Below, in pieces: positions 7,041-12,847 of a stretch of 34,860 bases of DNA. Made by a program: the position numbers and the translations under genes. The stretch is from Kiritimatiellia bacterium. Lineage in GTDB: Bacteria; Verrucomicrobiota; Kiritimatiellia; RFP12; UBA1067. The notes under the pieces are model-generated. The model did no database searches, was not told the origin of the DNA, and was given only the letters and a program-made list of their open reading frames with translations. The stretch covers positions 1 to 34,860 of the forward strand of contig JAQUCE010000053.1 in NCBI GenBank assembly GCA_028686345.1, read 5' to 3'. Each line of letters begins with the position of its first letter. Within the stretch, counting starts at the first letter, position 1.

Positions 7041-7580
7041 AACAAACGCTGCGCGTTTGGGGAAATGAGGATAACTTCTCAATCGCCGTCGCCCGCATAG
7101 CGAACGACTTCCCTGCTTCGCACCTTGTCAAGCCAAACAAAGATTCTGAAATCCCATGGCGCGCCTTTGACGGACAATCGCCCGGCATACGCTAATTGCT
7201 TCATTCTCCTTCGCCAAGGCTACGGCGGACACGGTAGAAGCAACCCTACACCCCCGGGGCGCGCTTTTCACATGCCTGTTGCAGTCTGCCGCTGGTAGAG
7301 CGGCTGCTACACCGAACGACAACCCTTGCACTCCGCAGTGCAGCGCATGTGTAGTAATCGCTCTACGGGCGATATCGTCCGACGATGCTGTGCGACGATG
7401 TTGGTGCTTAAAAAAATGTTTTCTGCAAGCAAGATGCTTGCTACTCTATTATCACTTTTACATTAACATCACACCAGTCTGCTTTGAAGTAGGCTTGCGT
7501 CTTCGCGCTTCGCAGCTACGCCGGACACGGAAAGCCTCTACAACAAACTTTGTTTCAAAGCGGGTTATCGAAAAACACTA
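7041..7580. repeat. Mosaic of dispersed repeats, no gene
   Basis: This stretch has no credible coding region and is made of repeat blocks found elsewhere in the window. 7085-7270 (CGCCCGCATAGCGAACGACT... and CCAAACAAAGATTCTGAAAT) matches 29625-29900 with the same order of parts. 7271-7393 is the inverted counterpart of 15486-15605. 7425-7475 (TGCAAGCAAGATGCTTGC...TATCACTTTTAC) is the inverse of blocks at 9154-9225 and 12708-12770. 7498-7540 (GTCTTCGCGCTTCGCAGCTA) is the inverse of 9091-9133. Confidence 0.75.
7271..7393. repeat. Palindromic dispersed repeat, family F, copy 1
   Basis: About 120 bp reading CCGCTGGTAGAGCGGCTGCT... through GTGTAGTAATCGCTCTACGG. Arms around GTAGAGCG(A/G)CT(A/G)CTACAC pair with each other, with CTTGCACTCCGCAGTGCAG in the loop region, itself a small palindrome. 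The reverse complement at 15486-15605 is close to identical over the whole length. A short derivative of the arm (CCGCCCGTAGAGCGGCAT) is at about 29920. Confidence 0.7.
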
Positions 7581-7712
7581 TTGAGAGATGATGGCAGCAG
7601 CTCCCGGTTGCACCTGGAGCGTCCGTTTGAAAACCGGAGTCGCTTTCAGGCAACATTTACACGCGGCGGGGTCATTGCCCCGCCCTACGGTTGCCACCAT
7701 AAAATCGCACCC

Positions 7713-7792
7713 CTCAAACGCTCAAACGTTCAAACGTTCAAACGTTCAAACGCTCAAACGTTCAAACGCTCAAACGCTCAAACGTTCAAACG
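7713..7792. repeat. Ten-unit 8-bp tandem array (YTCAAACG)
   Basis: Ten uninterrupted units of CTCAAACG or TTCAAACG, exactly 80 bp, ending 4 bp before the stop codon position of the minus-strand gene at 7797, i.e. directly downstream of that gene. Because 8 is not a multiple of 3, all frames stay open, and this creates spurious repeat-containing ORFs on the plus strand. There are no unique spacers, so it is not a CRISPR. Copy number may vary between strains. Confidence 0.95.
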
Positions 7793-7796
7793 TCCT

Positions 7797-8678
7797 TTAC
7801 CGGGTGGCATCCATGATGCCGCGGAAATAACCGATGGATTCGGCGATTCCCAGAATCGGATCCTGCATATCCTTCTCGTACTCAAGACTGCACACTCCGC
7901 GGTACTGGACCTTGCGCAGGGCGTTGACAACTGCTGTCATGTCAATGGCGCCGCGCGGCATTTCGATACCCCGTCCTTTTTTGGTGGGCTCAGTGACGTT
8001 CTTGATATGCATGTCATGCAGCCGCTCATGGTGATCCAGGATGGCCTTGACAGGATCTTTGCCGTCGCGCAACTGATGTCCAATATCAAGGCAGATGCCA
8101 ACCCGCTGGTCCATATCCTTGATGCGGGCAATGCAGCTCTCGGCACTGGGGAACAGCTCGGGCATGTCAGGGCCGTGGTTGTGAATGGCATATTTGATGT
8201 CATACTCTTGAACCAGATCGTTGATAAGCTCCAGCAGCTCCTGGTTTTCAACGCGCTGGCCGTTGGCGCCTTTCTTGAAGGGCACTCCCACGAGCGTTTT
8301 CACACCCACCCGTTTTGTGTATTCAAAGGCGGTTTTCGCTGCTTCAGCTGTCTCCATATAGATTGGTCCGCAGCCATATCCAATCACACCATACTCCTTG
8401 CACTTGGCGTGAAAAGCGGTGACTTCCTCAGGGGTGCAGGCCAGCGGCAGGTGAAAATCTTTAATGCAAAGATAGGTCACATCCACCTTCCGAGTCATTT
8501 TAAGCGCCTCTTCCAGGTTGAATTTAGCAAAGGTATAACCCGCGATGCCCAGTTTGAAGGTGGTGTTCGCGCCACTGCTCTCCGCCGCCGCAGCCGAGAG
8601 GTTGATCAACGCCGGGGCGGTTGCTGTCGCCGCTATGCCTAGCCCGGCACTTTTGAAGAAAGAACGTCTGGTGGTCAT
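7797..8678 (-). CDS. Tat-exported TIM-barrel sugar isomerase/epimerase-like protein
   Basis: AP_endonuc_2/xylose-isomerase-like TIM barrel, 293 residues. Seen: a twin-arginine signal MTTRRSFFKSAGLGIAATA followed by a hydrophobic segment and Ala-rich cleavage region (about residues 1-32), so export folded to the periplasm is predicted. Barrel-strand motifs follow: LGIAGYTF, YLCIKDFHL, YAIHNHGP, CLDIGHQ, DMHIKNV and SLEYEKD, which in this family carry the metal and substrate ligands. Members interconvert or process sugars; the substrate is unknown. I start at ATG 8678, with GGAG 5 nt upstream (8684-8687) and an immediate RR signal; an upstream in-frame ATG at 8726 would spoil the Tat signal. 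It stands alone between repeat-rich regions, with a plausible promoter at 8718-8746. Confidence 0.85.
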   Translation of the reverse strand: MTTRRSFFKSAGLGIAATATAPALINLSAAAAESSGANTTFKLGIAGYTFAKFNLEEALKMTRKVDVTYLCIKDFHLPLACTPEEVTAFHAKCKEYGVIGYGCGPIYMETAEAAKTAFEYTKRVGVKTLVGVPFKKGANGQRVENQELLELINDLVQEYDIKYAIHNHGPDMPELFPSAESCIARIKDMDQRVGICLDIGHQLRDGKDPVKAILDHHERLHDMHIKNVTEPTKKGRGIEMPRGAIDMTAVVNALRKVQYRGVCSLEYEKDMQDPILGIAESIGYFRGIMDATR

Positions 8679-8717
8679 GATAACTCCGTTTTTTATTTGG
8701 TTGTAAATTTGAGTGAT

Positions 8718-8746
8718 ATGATACACGATTGTTTTTTAACAGGCAA
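8718..8746 (-). promoter_or_regulatory. Sigma70-like promoter for the Tat-signal isomerase
   Basis: On the minus strand TTGCCT (8741-8746), a 17-nt spacer and TATCAT (8718-8723) lie about 40 nt upstream of ATG 8678. An overlapping TTGACT (8746-8751) is the better -35 but would give a 22-nt spacer. The left end of a family A repeat begins directly upstream. Confidence 0.5.
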
Positions 8747-8750
8747 GTCA

Positions 8751-8979
8751 ACTAAAGCAGCTAGCAGCAATTCTAATTATGGCCGAAGACACGCTAAAGC
8801 GTGAACTACATACCTCGGAAACCGTATGTAGTTCACGCTTTAGCGTGTCTTCTGAACAGGTGCGCGGTCATAATTAGAATTGCTGAGCAGCTAGTCGCCG
8901 CAATAAAAGATACTGTGTGATGTGCGGAAGGTCGTCGCTCTCATTAAGAAGTTTGTGATTAAGAGCCCGCTGCTACAGT
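8751..8979. repeat. Family A element, copy 2, split by a nested insertion
   Basis: The left end ACTAAAGCAGCTAG (8751-8764) and the remainder AGCAGCTAGTCGCCGC...GCCCGCTGCTACAGT (8886-8979) together make a family A element of about 99 bp, comparable to the 103-bp copy at 6938. It is interrupted by the 121-bp element at 8765-8885, and the 9 bases AGCAGCTAG are present on both sides of the interruption. The right terminal repeat (GCTGCTACAGT) differs from the consensus at two positions. Confidence 0.8.
8765..8885. mobile_element. 121-bp MITE-like palindromic element with 9-bp target duplication
   Basis: The ends are a perfect 17-bp inverted repeat, CAGCAATTCTAATTATG (8765-8781) and CATAATTAGAATTGCTG (8869-8885). 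Inside is a second perfect inverted repeat of 28 bp (8786-8813 with 8824-8851) around a 10-nt loop; the arm contains ACACGCTAAAGCGTGAACT. Direct repeats AGCAGCTAG flank it at 8756-8764 and 8886-8894, as expected for a 9-bp target-site duplication, and the target is a family A repeat. It has no coding capacity, so movement would need a transposase acting in trans. A diverged copy of the same length is at 14060-14180. Confidence 0.88.
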
Positions 8980-9437
8980 AACAAACGCTTCGCGTTCCGG
9001 GGAACAAAGGTAACTTTTCAATAATCGGCCAGACAGCAAAGAGCACGCTGAAGCGTGAACAACAAACGGCTGCCCCGTAAGGTTTGTTGTCCAGCCTTTC
9101 CGTGTCCGGCGCAGCTGCGAAACGCGAAGACGGAAGGCTGCTCCAGGGCGGGTTATTGAGACGTTACCGTAAAAGGGATAATGGAGTAGTGCAAGCATCT
9201 TGCTTACAGAAAACATTTACATTCAAGCTGGAAGCTTGAGGTACTTCATCGATACTGAGTGAATAAAGCGTTGAATCGTGCACTTTGATTTCAAAAGATC
9301 ATAGTTGGCGGTTATTTTAAACACTGCTTTAAGTGCTCGCACTCAATAAGGTAGGAAGATGGGTATCTGAACTTCTTGTTTTTTATAACAGGAGTTGAGA
9401 GAATATCAACTAGATCCGCGCTCGGCGCGATATGTTA
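8980..9437. repeat. Repeat-derived intergenic DNA, no gene seen
   Basis: 8980-9030 (TAACAAACGCTTCGCGTTCCGGGGAA) matches the DNA to the right of family A copy 1 at 7041. 9057-9092 is a hairpin GAACAACAAAC / GTTTGTTGT related to 15888-15923. 9091-9133 is the inverse of 7498-7540. 9154-9225 (GGGTTATTGAGACGTTACCG..., GCAAGCATCTTGCTT) matches 12708-12770. From about 9240 to 9437 I see no repeat partner, gene or RNA. Confidence 0.6.
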
Positions 9438-9530
9438 AAGTTTGCGAGTTAAAGAGATGGAGCCTTTTGTGCGGGATCAACGTAGGTCCGATTTCCAATC
9501 GGGGATCTCCGGTTGGAAACCGGAGCTACA
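9438..9530. repeat. Dispersed repeat, family G, copy 1
   Basis: It reads GCGAGTTAAAGAGATGG..., TGTGCGGGATCAACGTAGG, then two hairpins CCGATTTCCAATCGG and CTCCGGTTGGAAACCGGAG (9507-9525). Related copies are at 15412-15490 and, inverted, at 30141-30225. A short version of the hairpin is near 21700. It is non-coding. Confidence 0.65.
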
Positions 9531-9610
9531 GATAATCGGCTGCGCCGTCAAGTGGAAAGCGGGATGGGAAGAATGGGAGATGAGAGGTATGGGATTGACG
9601 GGAAGTATGG

Positions 9611-9752
9611 TCAGCATCGTCGCACAGCATCGTCGGGCGCAGCGGTAGGGCACGGCCTCCACCGCGCCGCCCGAATGACCTTGCAGCGCAAGCGCAAACT
9701 TTGTCGTTAACTTTGTCGGAGTGGAATGAACGCGCGGCGTTGTTTTTGAGGT
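9611..9752. repeat. 142-bp dispersed repeat, family D, copy 1
   Basis: It aligns without gaps to 21792-21933 at roughly 90 percent by eye: GTCGCACAGCATCGTCG, CAGCGGTAGG, CCTCCACCGCGCCGCCCGAA, ACTTTGTCGTTAACTTTG and GGAGTGGAATGAACGCGC are shared. No strong internal palindrome and no convincing coding frame is shared by the two copies. It could be a fragment of a larger dispersed element. Confidence 0.75.
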
Positions 9753-9762
9753 GAAAAATGGG

Positions 9763-9867
9763 CGTCCACCGCATAGCGGCGGACATACTGAAAGCAACAC
9801 AGTATATCCGCCGCTATGCGGTGGATGATTGCGAAGTATATCCGCCGCTATGCGGTGGATGGTTGCG
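9763..9867. repeat. Palindromic repeat, family B (CCACCGCATAGCGG)
   Basis: Three arms: GTCCACCGCATAGCGGCGGA at 9764-9783, its inverse TCCGCCGCTATGCGGTGGAT at 9807-9826, and a direct second copy of the inverse at 9841-9860. The right part is therefore a 34-bp tandem duplication of one arm. The GCATAGCG core is shared with family C. The array is non-coding. Confidence 0.75.
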
Positions 9868-9942
9868 TAACAAGCCGCAATAAAACCCGATAGACAACTT
9901 TTTGGAAAGAACAATTAACTGTTTTTTCTAGTCGCCTAAGCG

Positions 9943-10043
9943 ACTAAAGTAGCGGGCTTCCAACCACTAACTGTTCAGTGAGAGCGAAGACCTCTCGCGT
10001 ATTGAATAGCCTCAACTTGGTTGCGGCGACTAGCTGCTTTAGG
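9943..10043. repeat. Family A element, copy 3, inverted
   Basis: The reverse complement matches family A: CTAAAGCAGCTAGTCGCCGC and CAACCAAGTTGAGG at the right end, AGCCCGCTACTTTAGT at the left. Its terminal repeats are ACTAAAGTAGC and GCTGCTTTAGG. The interior has diverged more than the ends. It lies directly upstream of the plsY promoter region. Confidence 0.7.
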
Positions 10044-10086
10044 TGGTTTGCTGTGCTTGTTTGCTGGTGAAGTTACGGGACGAACC

Positions 10087-10095
10087 TGCTATAAT
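10087..10095 (+). promoter_or_regulatory. Extended -10 promoter for plsY-gpsA
   Basis: A consensus TATAAT (10090-10095) preceded by TG at 10087-10088 forms an extended -10 box 27 nt upstream of the plsY start codon. No good -35 hexamer lies at 16-18 nt, which is tolerated by extended -10 promoters. Confidence 0.55.
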
Positions 10096-10121
10096 GCCAA
10101 TTTTAACAGTAAAGGAATCGC

Positions 10122-10757
10122 ATGAAAGAGATTTTGATGTGGGCACTGGGCGGAGTTCTGGCCTATCTACTCGGTTCAGTGCCGTTCGGATTCATCATTG
10201 CCAAATCGCAGGGCAAGGATATCCGTACGCTGGGCAGCGGCAATATCGGGGCGACCAATGTTTTCCGCTCCATCAGCAAGAAACTGGGGGTCATCACCTT
10301 TGCGCTGGATGTGGGCAAGGGCGTGGGCGGTGTGCTGCTGGTGCCATTGCTGGGTGGGTGGATCAGCGGTGCCGAACCTGAAGGCATGAGTTTGTCGCTC
10401 TTTTGCGGAGCCATGACCATTGCGGGGCACAACTGGACGTGTTTCCTGAGATTCAAAGGCGGCAAGGGGATTGCGACCAGCGCCGGGATGTTGATTGGGC
10501 TCGCACCAATCGGCGTGGGGATCGCCTTCCTCGGCTGGCTGGTGACCTTTCTGGCAACCCGCTATGTTTCGGCGGCATCCATTATCGCCTGTGTGGTGTT
10601 GGCAATTGTTGTCTGGCCGATCTATATGCACCAGCTCGGGATCTGGTTCCCGGCAGTGTTGACCTTTCTCGCGTTCGTCGGGATATGGAAACATCGCGAC
10701 AATATCCTGCGTCTCAAGGCCGGCACAGAGTCGCGCTTTAATTTTAAACGGTTTTAA
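10122..10757 (+). CDS. plsY: Acyl-phosphate:glycerol-3-phosphate acyltransferase PlsY
   Basis: Integral membrane enzyme transferring an acyl group from acyl-phosphate to sn-glycerol-3-phosphate, giving lysophosphatidic acid in phospholipid synthesis. Seen: the three family motifs, LGSGNIGATNVFR (residues 38-49), DVGKG (about 67) and the HNWTCFLRFKGGKGIATSAG loop (about 105-124), among several hydrophobic membrane segments. At 211 residues it has the usual length. ATG 10122 is preceded by AAGGA. gpsA starts 10 nt after the stop; that partner makes the glycerol-3-phosphate used here, and plsY-gpsA pairing is common in bacteria. Confidence 0.96.
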   Translation: MKEILMWALGGVLAYLLGSVPFGFIIAKSQGKDIRTLGSGNIGATNVFRSISKKLGVITFALDVGKGVGGVLLVPLLGGWISGAEPEGMSLSLFCGAMTIAGHNWTCFLRFKGGKGIATSAGMLIGLAPIGVGIAFLGWLVTFLATRYVSAASIIACVVLAIVVWPIYMHQLGIWFPAVLTFLAFVGIWKHRDNILRLKAGTESRFNFKRF

Positions 10758-10767
10758 TGGAACAACT

Positions 10768-11754
10768 ATGAAAATTTCAATTATCGGCGATGGAGGCTGG
10801 GGCACAGCCATTGGGATGCTGCTCGATTCCTATGGCCACCAGGTGACCATGTGGTGCCCCTTTGAGGAGAATCGTGAGCTGATTGTGGCGAACGGTGAGA
10901 ATACCCTCTTTTTGCCTGGGGTCAAGCTGCCGCAGACCATGCGCTGGGTTACCGACCCTGCTGAGGCGGTGCAGGGGGCACAGGCCTTTGTGCTGGCCTC
11001 GCCCTCGAAGTTTTTGAACCGTGTGTGCCAGCGCTTTGTCGGGCTGATCCCCCGCAATGCGTTGGTGGTCAGCCTGGTCAAAGGCATCTGCGAGCAGAGT
11101 CACCGGCGCATGAGCGAAACCGCGCAGGAAATTCTGGGGTTGGATGGCATTGCAGTACTCTCCGGGCCGAGTCATGCTGAGGAGGTGGCGCGGGGCATAC
11201 CCACAGCTGTGACTGCCGCGTCAACCTGCGAGCAGCGAGCGCTTCAGAGCCAGAAGCTTTTTAACGGGGCGCTCTTTCGGGTCTACACCTCGGATGATCC
11301 GATTGGCGTGGAGCTGGGCGGGGCGGTCAAGAATGTGATCGCCATTGCGGTTGGCGCGGCGGATGGGCTCGGCTTCGGGGATAACACCCGCGCGGCCTTG
11401 ATCACCCGCGGGCTGGCCGAGGTGACCCGCTTCGGCCTGGCCATGGGCGCCAAAGCGGAGACCTTTGCCGGTCTGAGCGGAGTTGGTGATCTGATTGTGA
11501 CCTGCACCAGCCGCCACAGCCGCAACCATACTGTGGGGGAGCGACTGGGCAAGGGGGAGCCGGTTCAAGAAATTCTCGGCAGTATGAAAATGGTGGCCGA
11601 GGGGGTCGGGAATGCGGCAGTTATTCACACACTGGGACTGGAGCAAGGGGTGGAGATGCCGATCGTTGATGAGGTCTATAAGCTCTGCTATGAAGCGTAT
11701 TCACCACTTGAAGCGGTGCGTTCTCTGATGTCGCGCGATATGAAATCCGAGTGA
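10768..11754 (+). CDS. gpsA: NAD(P)-dependent glycerol-3-phosphate dehydrogenase GpsA
   Basis: Cytosolic enzyme reducing dihydroxyacetone phosphate to sn-glycerol-3-phosphate for phospholipid synthesis. Seen: the nucleotide-binding loop IGDGGWGTA (residues 6-14), SLVKG with Lys105, LSGPSHAEEVARG (about 131-143), ELGGAVKNVIAIAVG with the catalytic Lys188, and the C-terminal signatures NTRAALITRGLAE, GVGDLIVTCTS and SRNHTVG. At 328 residues it is full length. The first glycine motif reads GDGGWG where many homologs have GAGSWG; this is a tolerated variation. A GGA lies upstream of ATG 10768, and a 7-bp tandem array starts right after its TGA stop. Confidence 0.96.
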   Translation: MKISIIGDGGWGTAIGMLLDSYGHQVTMWCPFEENRELIVANGENTLFLPGVKLPQTMRWVTDPAEAVQGAQAFVLASPSKFLNRVCQRFVGLIPRNALVVSLVKGICEQSHRRMSETAQEILGLDGIAVLSGPSHAEEVARGIPTAVTAASTCEQRALQSQKLFNGALFRVYTSDDPIGVELGGAVKNVIAIAVGAADGLGFGDNTRAALITRGLAEVTRFGLAMGAKAETFAGLSGVGDLIVTCTSRHSRNHTVGERLGKGEPVQEILGSMKMVAEGVGNAAVIHTLGLEQGVEMPIVDEVYKLCYEAYSPLEAVRSLMSRDMKSE

Positions 11755-11787
11755 CTGGTGGCTAGTGGCTAGTGGCTAGTGGCCGGT
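11755..11787. repeat. 7-bp tandem repeat directly after the gpsA stop
   Basis: GGCTAGT occurs three times in a row (11760-11780), flanked by the variants CTGGT and GGCCGGT. The array begins on the base following the TGA stop of gpsA. The rest of the gap to 11893 holds no further repeat that I could match. Confidence 0.85.
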
Positions 11788-11893
11788 GCGGAGCGTGGAG
11801 GACGGGTGCCGTGGTGGCTTTGGGTGGCGTGGTTCCGGCCATGTTTGCGGTTTAACCCAAAAACCGCGCCCTTTTAACCATTTGGGAGAAAAG

Positions 11894-12352
11894 ATGAGAG
11901 TAAACGAAGAGATTAAATGTATTCTTGATCAAGCGCAGGGCGGCAGGCCCCCCTCGCAGCAGGAGTGCGCACTACTATTGAGCTTCCCGGAGAGTTCCGC
12001 CGAAGCAGCACTCATGCGGCGGGTTTATATGCCATCAAGCCCTTTGGCAGCATACGGGCAGATCACTGAGCTTCGACTGGCGCAGGTGGTTGCAGCTGTT
12101 ACATTGGCAACCCTTGACTGCCCTGAGACTCGCAGCATCGCAGTGCATGAGCCCAATCTACTCGGGCTGAGCGCGGGCGCAAACACGATTTATGCTGAGA
12201 CCCGAGCCAACCCGCGCGATATAGAGGAAAACACCACCGGGCACCGGGGCCGGGATATCGGCGAATGTAAGAAAATGCTTTACGAAGCCGGCTTCCAGGA
12301 TCTGCTCGTCGCCCCTGAGAAGCACCGATCGCTAAGAGAGAGCTATCGGTAG
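11894..12352 (+). CDS. BioB-like radical SAM protein lacking the catalytic core
   Basis: A 152-residue protein whose ends resemble a biotin-synthase-like radical SAM enzyme but without its centre. Residues 1-40 (ILDQAQGGRPPSQQECALLL) look like the N-terminal helix region of BioB/HydE-type proteins. Residues 45-140 (MRRVYMPSSPLAAYGQITE, AVHEPNLLGLSAGANTIYAE, NPRDIEE, RGRDIGECKKMLYEAGF) look like the C-terminal BATS-type part. The intervening (beta/alpha)6 core of about 200 residues with the CxxxCxxC cluster motif is absent, so no radical chemistry is expected. I chose ATG 11894, preceded by GGGAG; the open frame starting at 11786 passes through repeat-like DNA. The dsrE-like gene follows after 32 bp. 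It may be an in-frame internal deletion or a genuine stand-alone accessory domain. Family assignment is from memory. Confidence 0.6.
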   Translation: MRVNEEIKCILDQAQGGRPPSQQECALLLSFPESSAEAALMRRVYMPSSPLAAYGQITELRLAQVVAAVTLATLDCPETRSIAVHEPNLLGLSAGANTIYAETRANPRDIEENTTGHRGRDIGECKKMLYEAGFQDLLVAPEKHRSLRESYR

Positions 12353-12384
12353 CAAAAGAGAGACGACAAAAAAAAGGAGAAAAA

Positions 12385-12705
12385 ATGAAACTTGGTATTG
12401 TAATTTATTCAGAGGATGCGGAGAGTGTCTGGAACGCCTTCCGACTGGGCGTTTTCGCACTCCAAAAAGGCGACAGCGTAAAGACTTTTCTGTTGGCAAA
12501 GGGGGTTGAATGCGAAAGTCTCGACACAGCAAAATTTAAGGTGACAGAGCAGATGCAGGAGTATGTTGAGGCAGGCGGTGAGATTCTAGCCTGTGGCAGC
12601 TGCCTTAAAATCCGCGATTCCAGAGGGAGCGAGATGTGCCCGCTCTCAACCATGCAGGATCTCTATGATCTCATCAACGAAGCGGACAAGGTTGTCAGCA
12701 TCTAA
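12385..12705 (+). CDS. DsrE-family protein
   Basis: Small (106 residues) cytosolic alpha/beta protein of the DsrE/DsrF superfamily, whose members relay sulfur as persulfide or act as small redox-linked subunits. Seen: a start KLGIVIYSEDAESVWNAFRL typical of the fold, FALQKGDSVKTFLLAKGVE and GGEILACGSCLKIRD with Cys70 and Cys73 at the position where DsrE-like proteins carry their reactive cysteine. Cys42 and Cys85 are also present. AAGGAG lies upstream of ATG 12385. It stands between the core-less radical SAM protein and the flavodiiron gene on the same strand; the physiological partner is unknown. Confidence 0.8.
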   Translation: MKLGIVIYSEDAESVWNAFRLGVFALQKGDSVKTFLLAKGVECESLDTAKFKVTEQMQEYVEAGGEILACGSCLKIRDSRGSEMCPLSTMQDLYDLINEADKVVSI

Positions 12706-12707
12706 AG

Positions 12708-12770
12708 CGGGTTATTGAGACGTTACTGTAAAAGTGATAATGAAGTAGAGTAAGCATCATGCGTGCTATG
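12708..12770 (+). repeat. Dispersed repeat in the flavodiiron leader, possibly carrying a promoter
   Basis: GCGGGTTATTGAGACGTTAC, GTAAAAGTGATAATG and GTAAGCATCATGC match 9154-9225 and, inverted, 7425-7475. The repeat contains TTGAGA (12715-12720) and GATAAT (12736-12741), separated by only 15 nt. This could be a weak promoter for the flavodiiron gene, but the spacing is short. Confidence 0.5.
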
Positions 12771-12847
12771 AAATTGCAAGCAACAACTGATAAGAATGTT
12801 AATCTTGCCCTTTGAGTAAGGGCCGGAAATAGAGAAGGAGAATCAAA

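Noticed and set aside
7713..7792. CRISPR array
   Set aside because: 8-bp units follow each other without spacers, and no cas genes are nearby.
7581..8642. Long plus-strand open frame with a repeated RSNAQTFK peptide
   Set aside because: It is antisense to the Tat isomerase gene, and its repeats come from the 8-bp array, which leaves every frame open.
9477..9914. Minus-strand 145-residue open frame
   Set aside because: It runs through three unrelated repeat families (G, D and B), so its product is a patchwork of repeat DNA.
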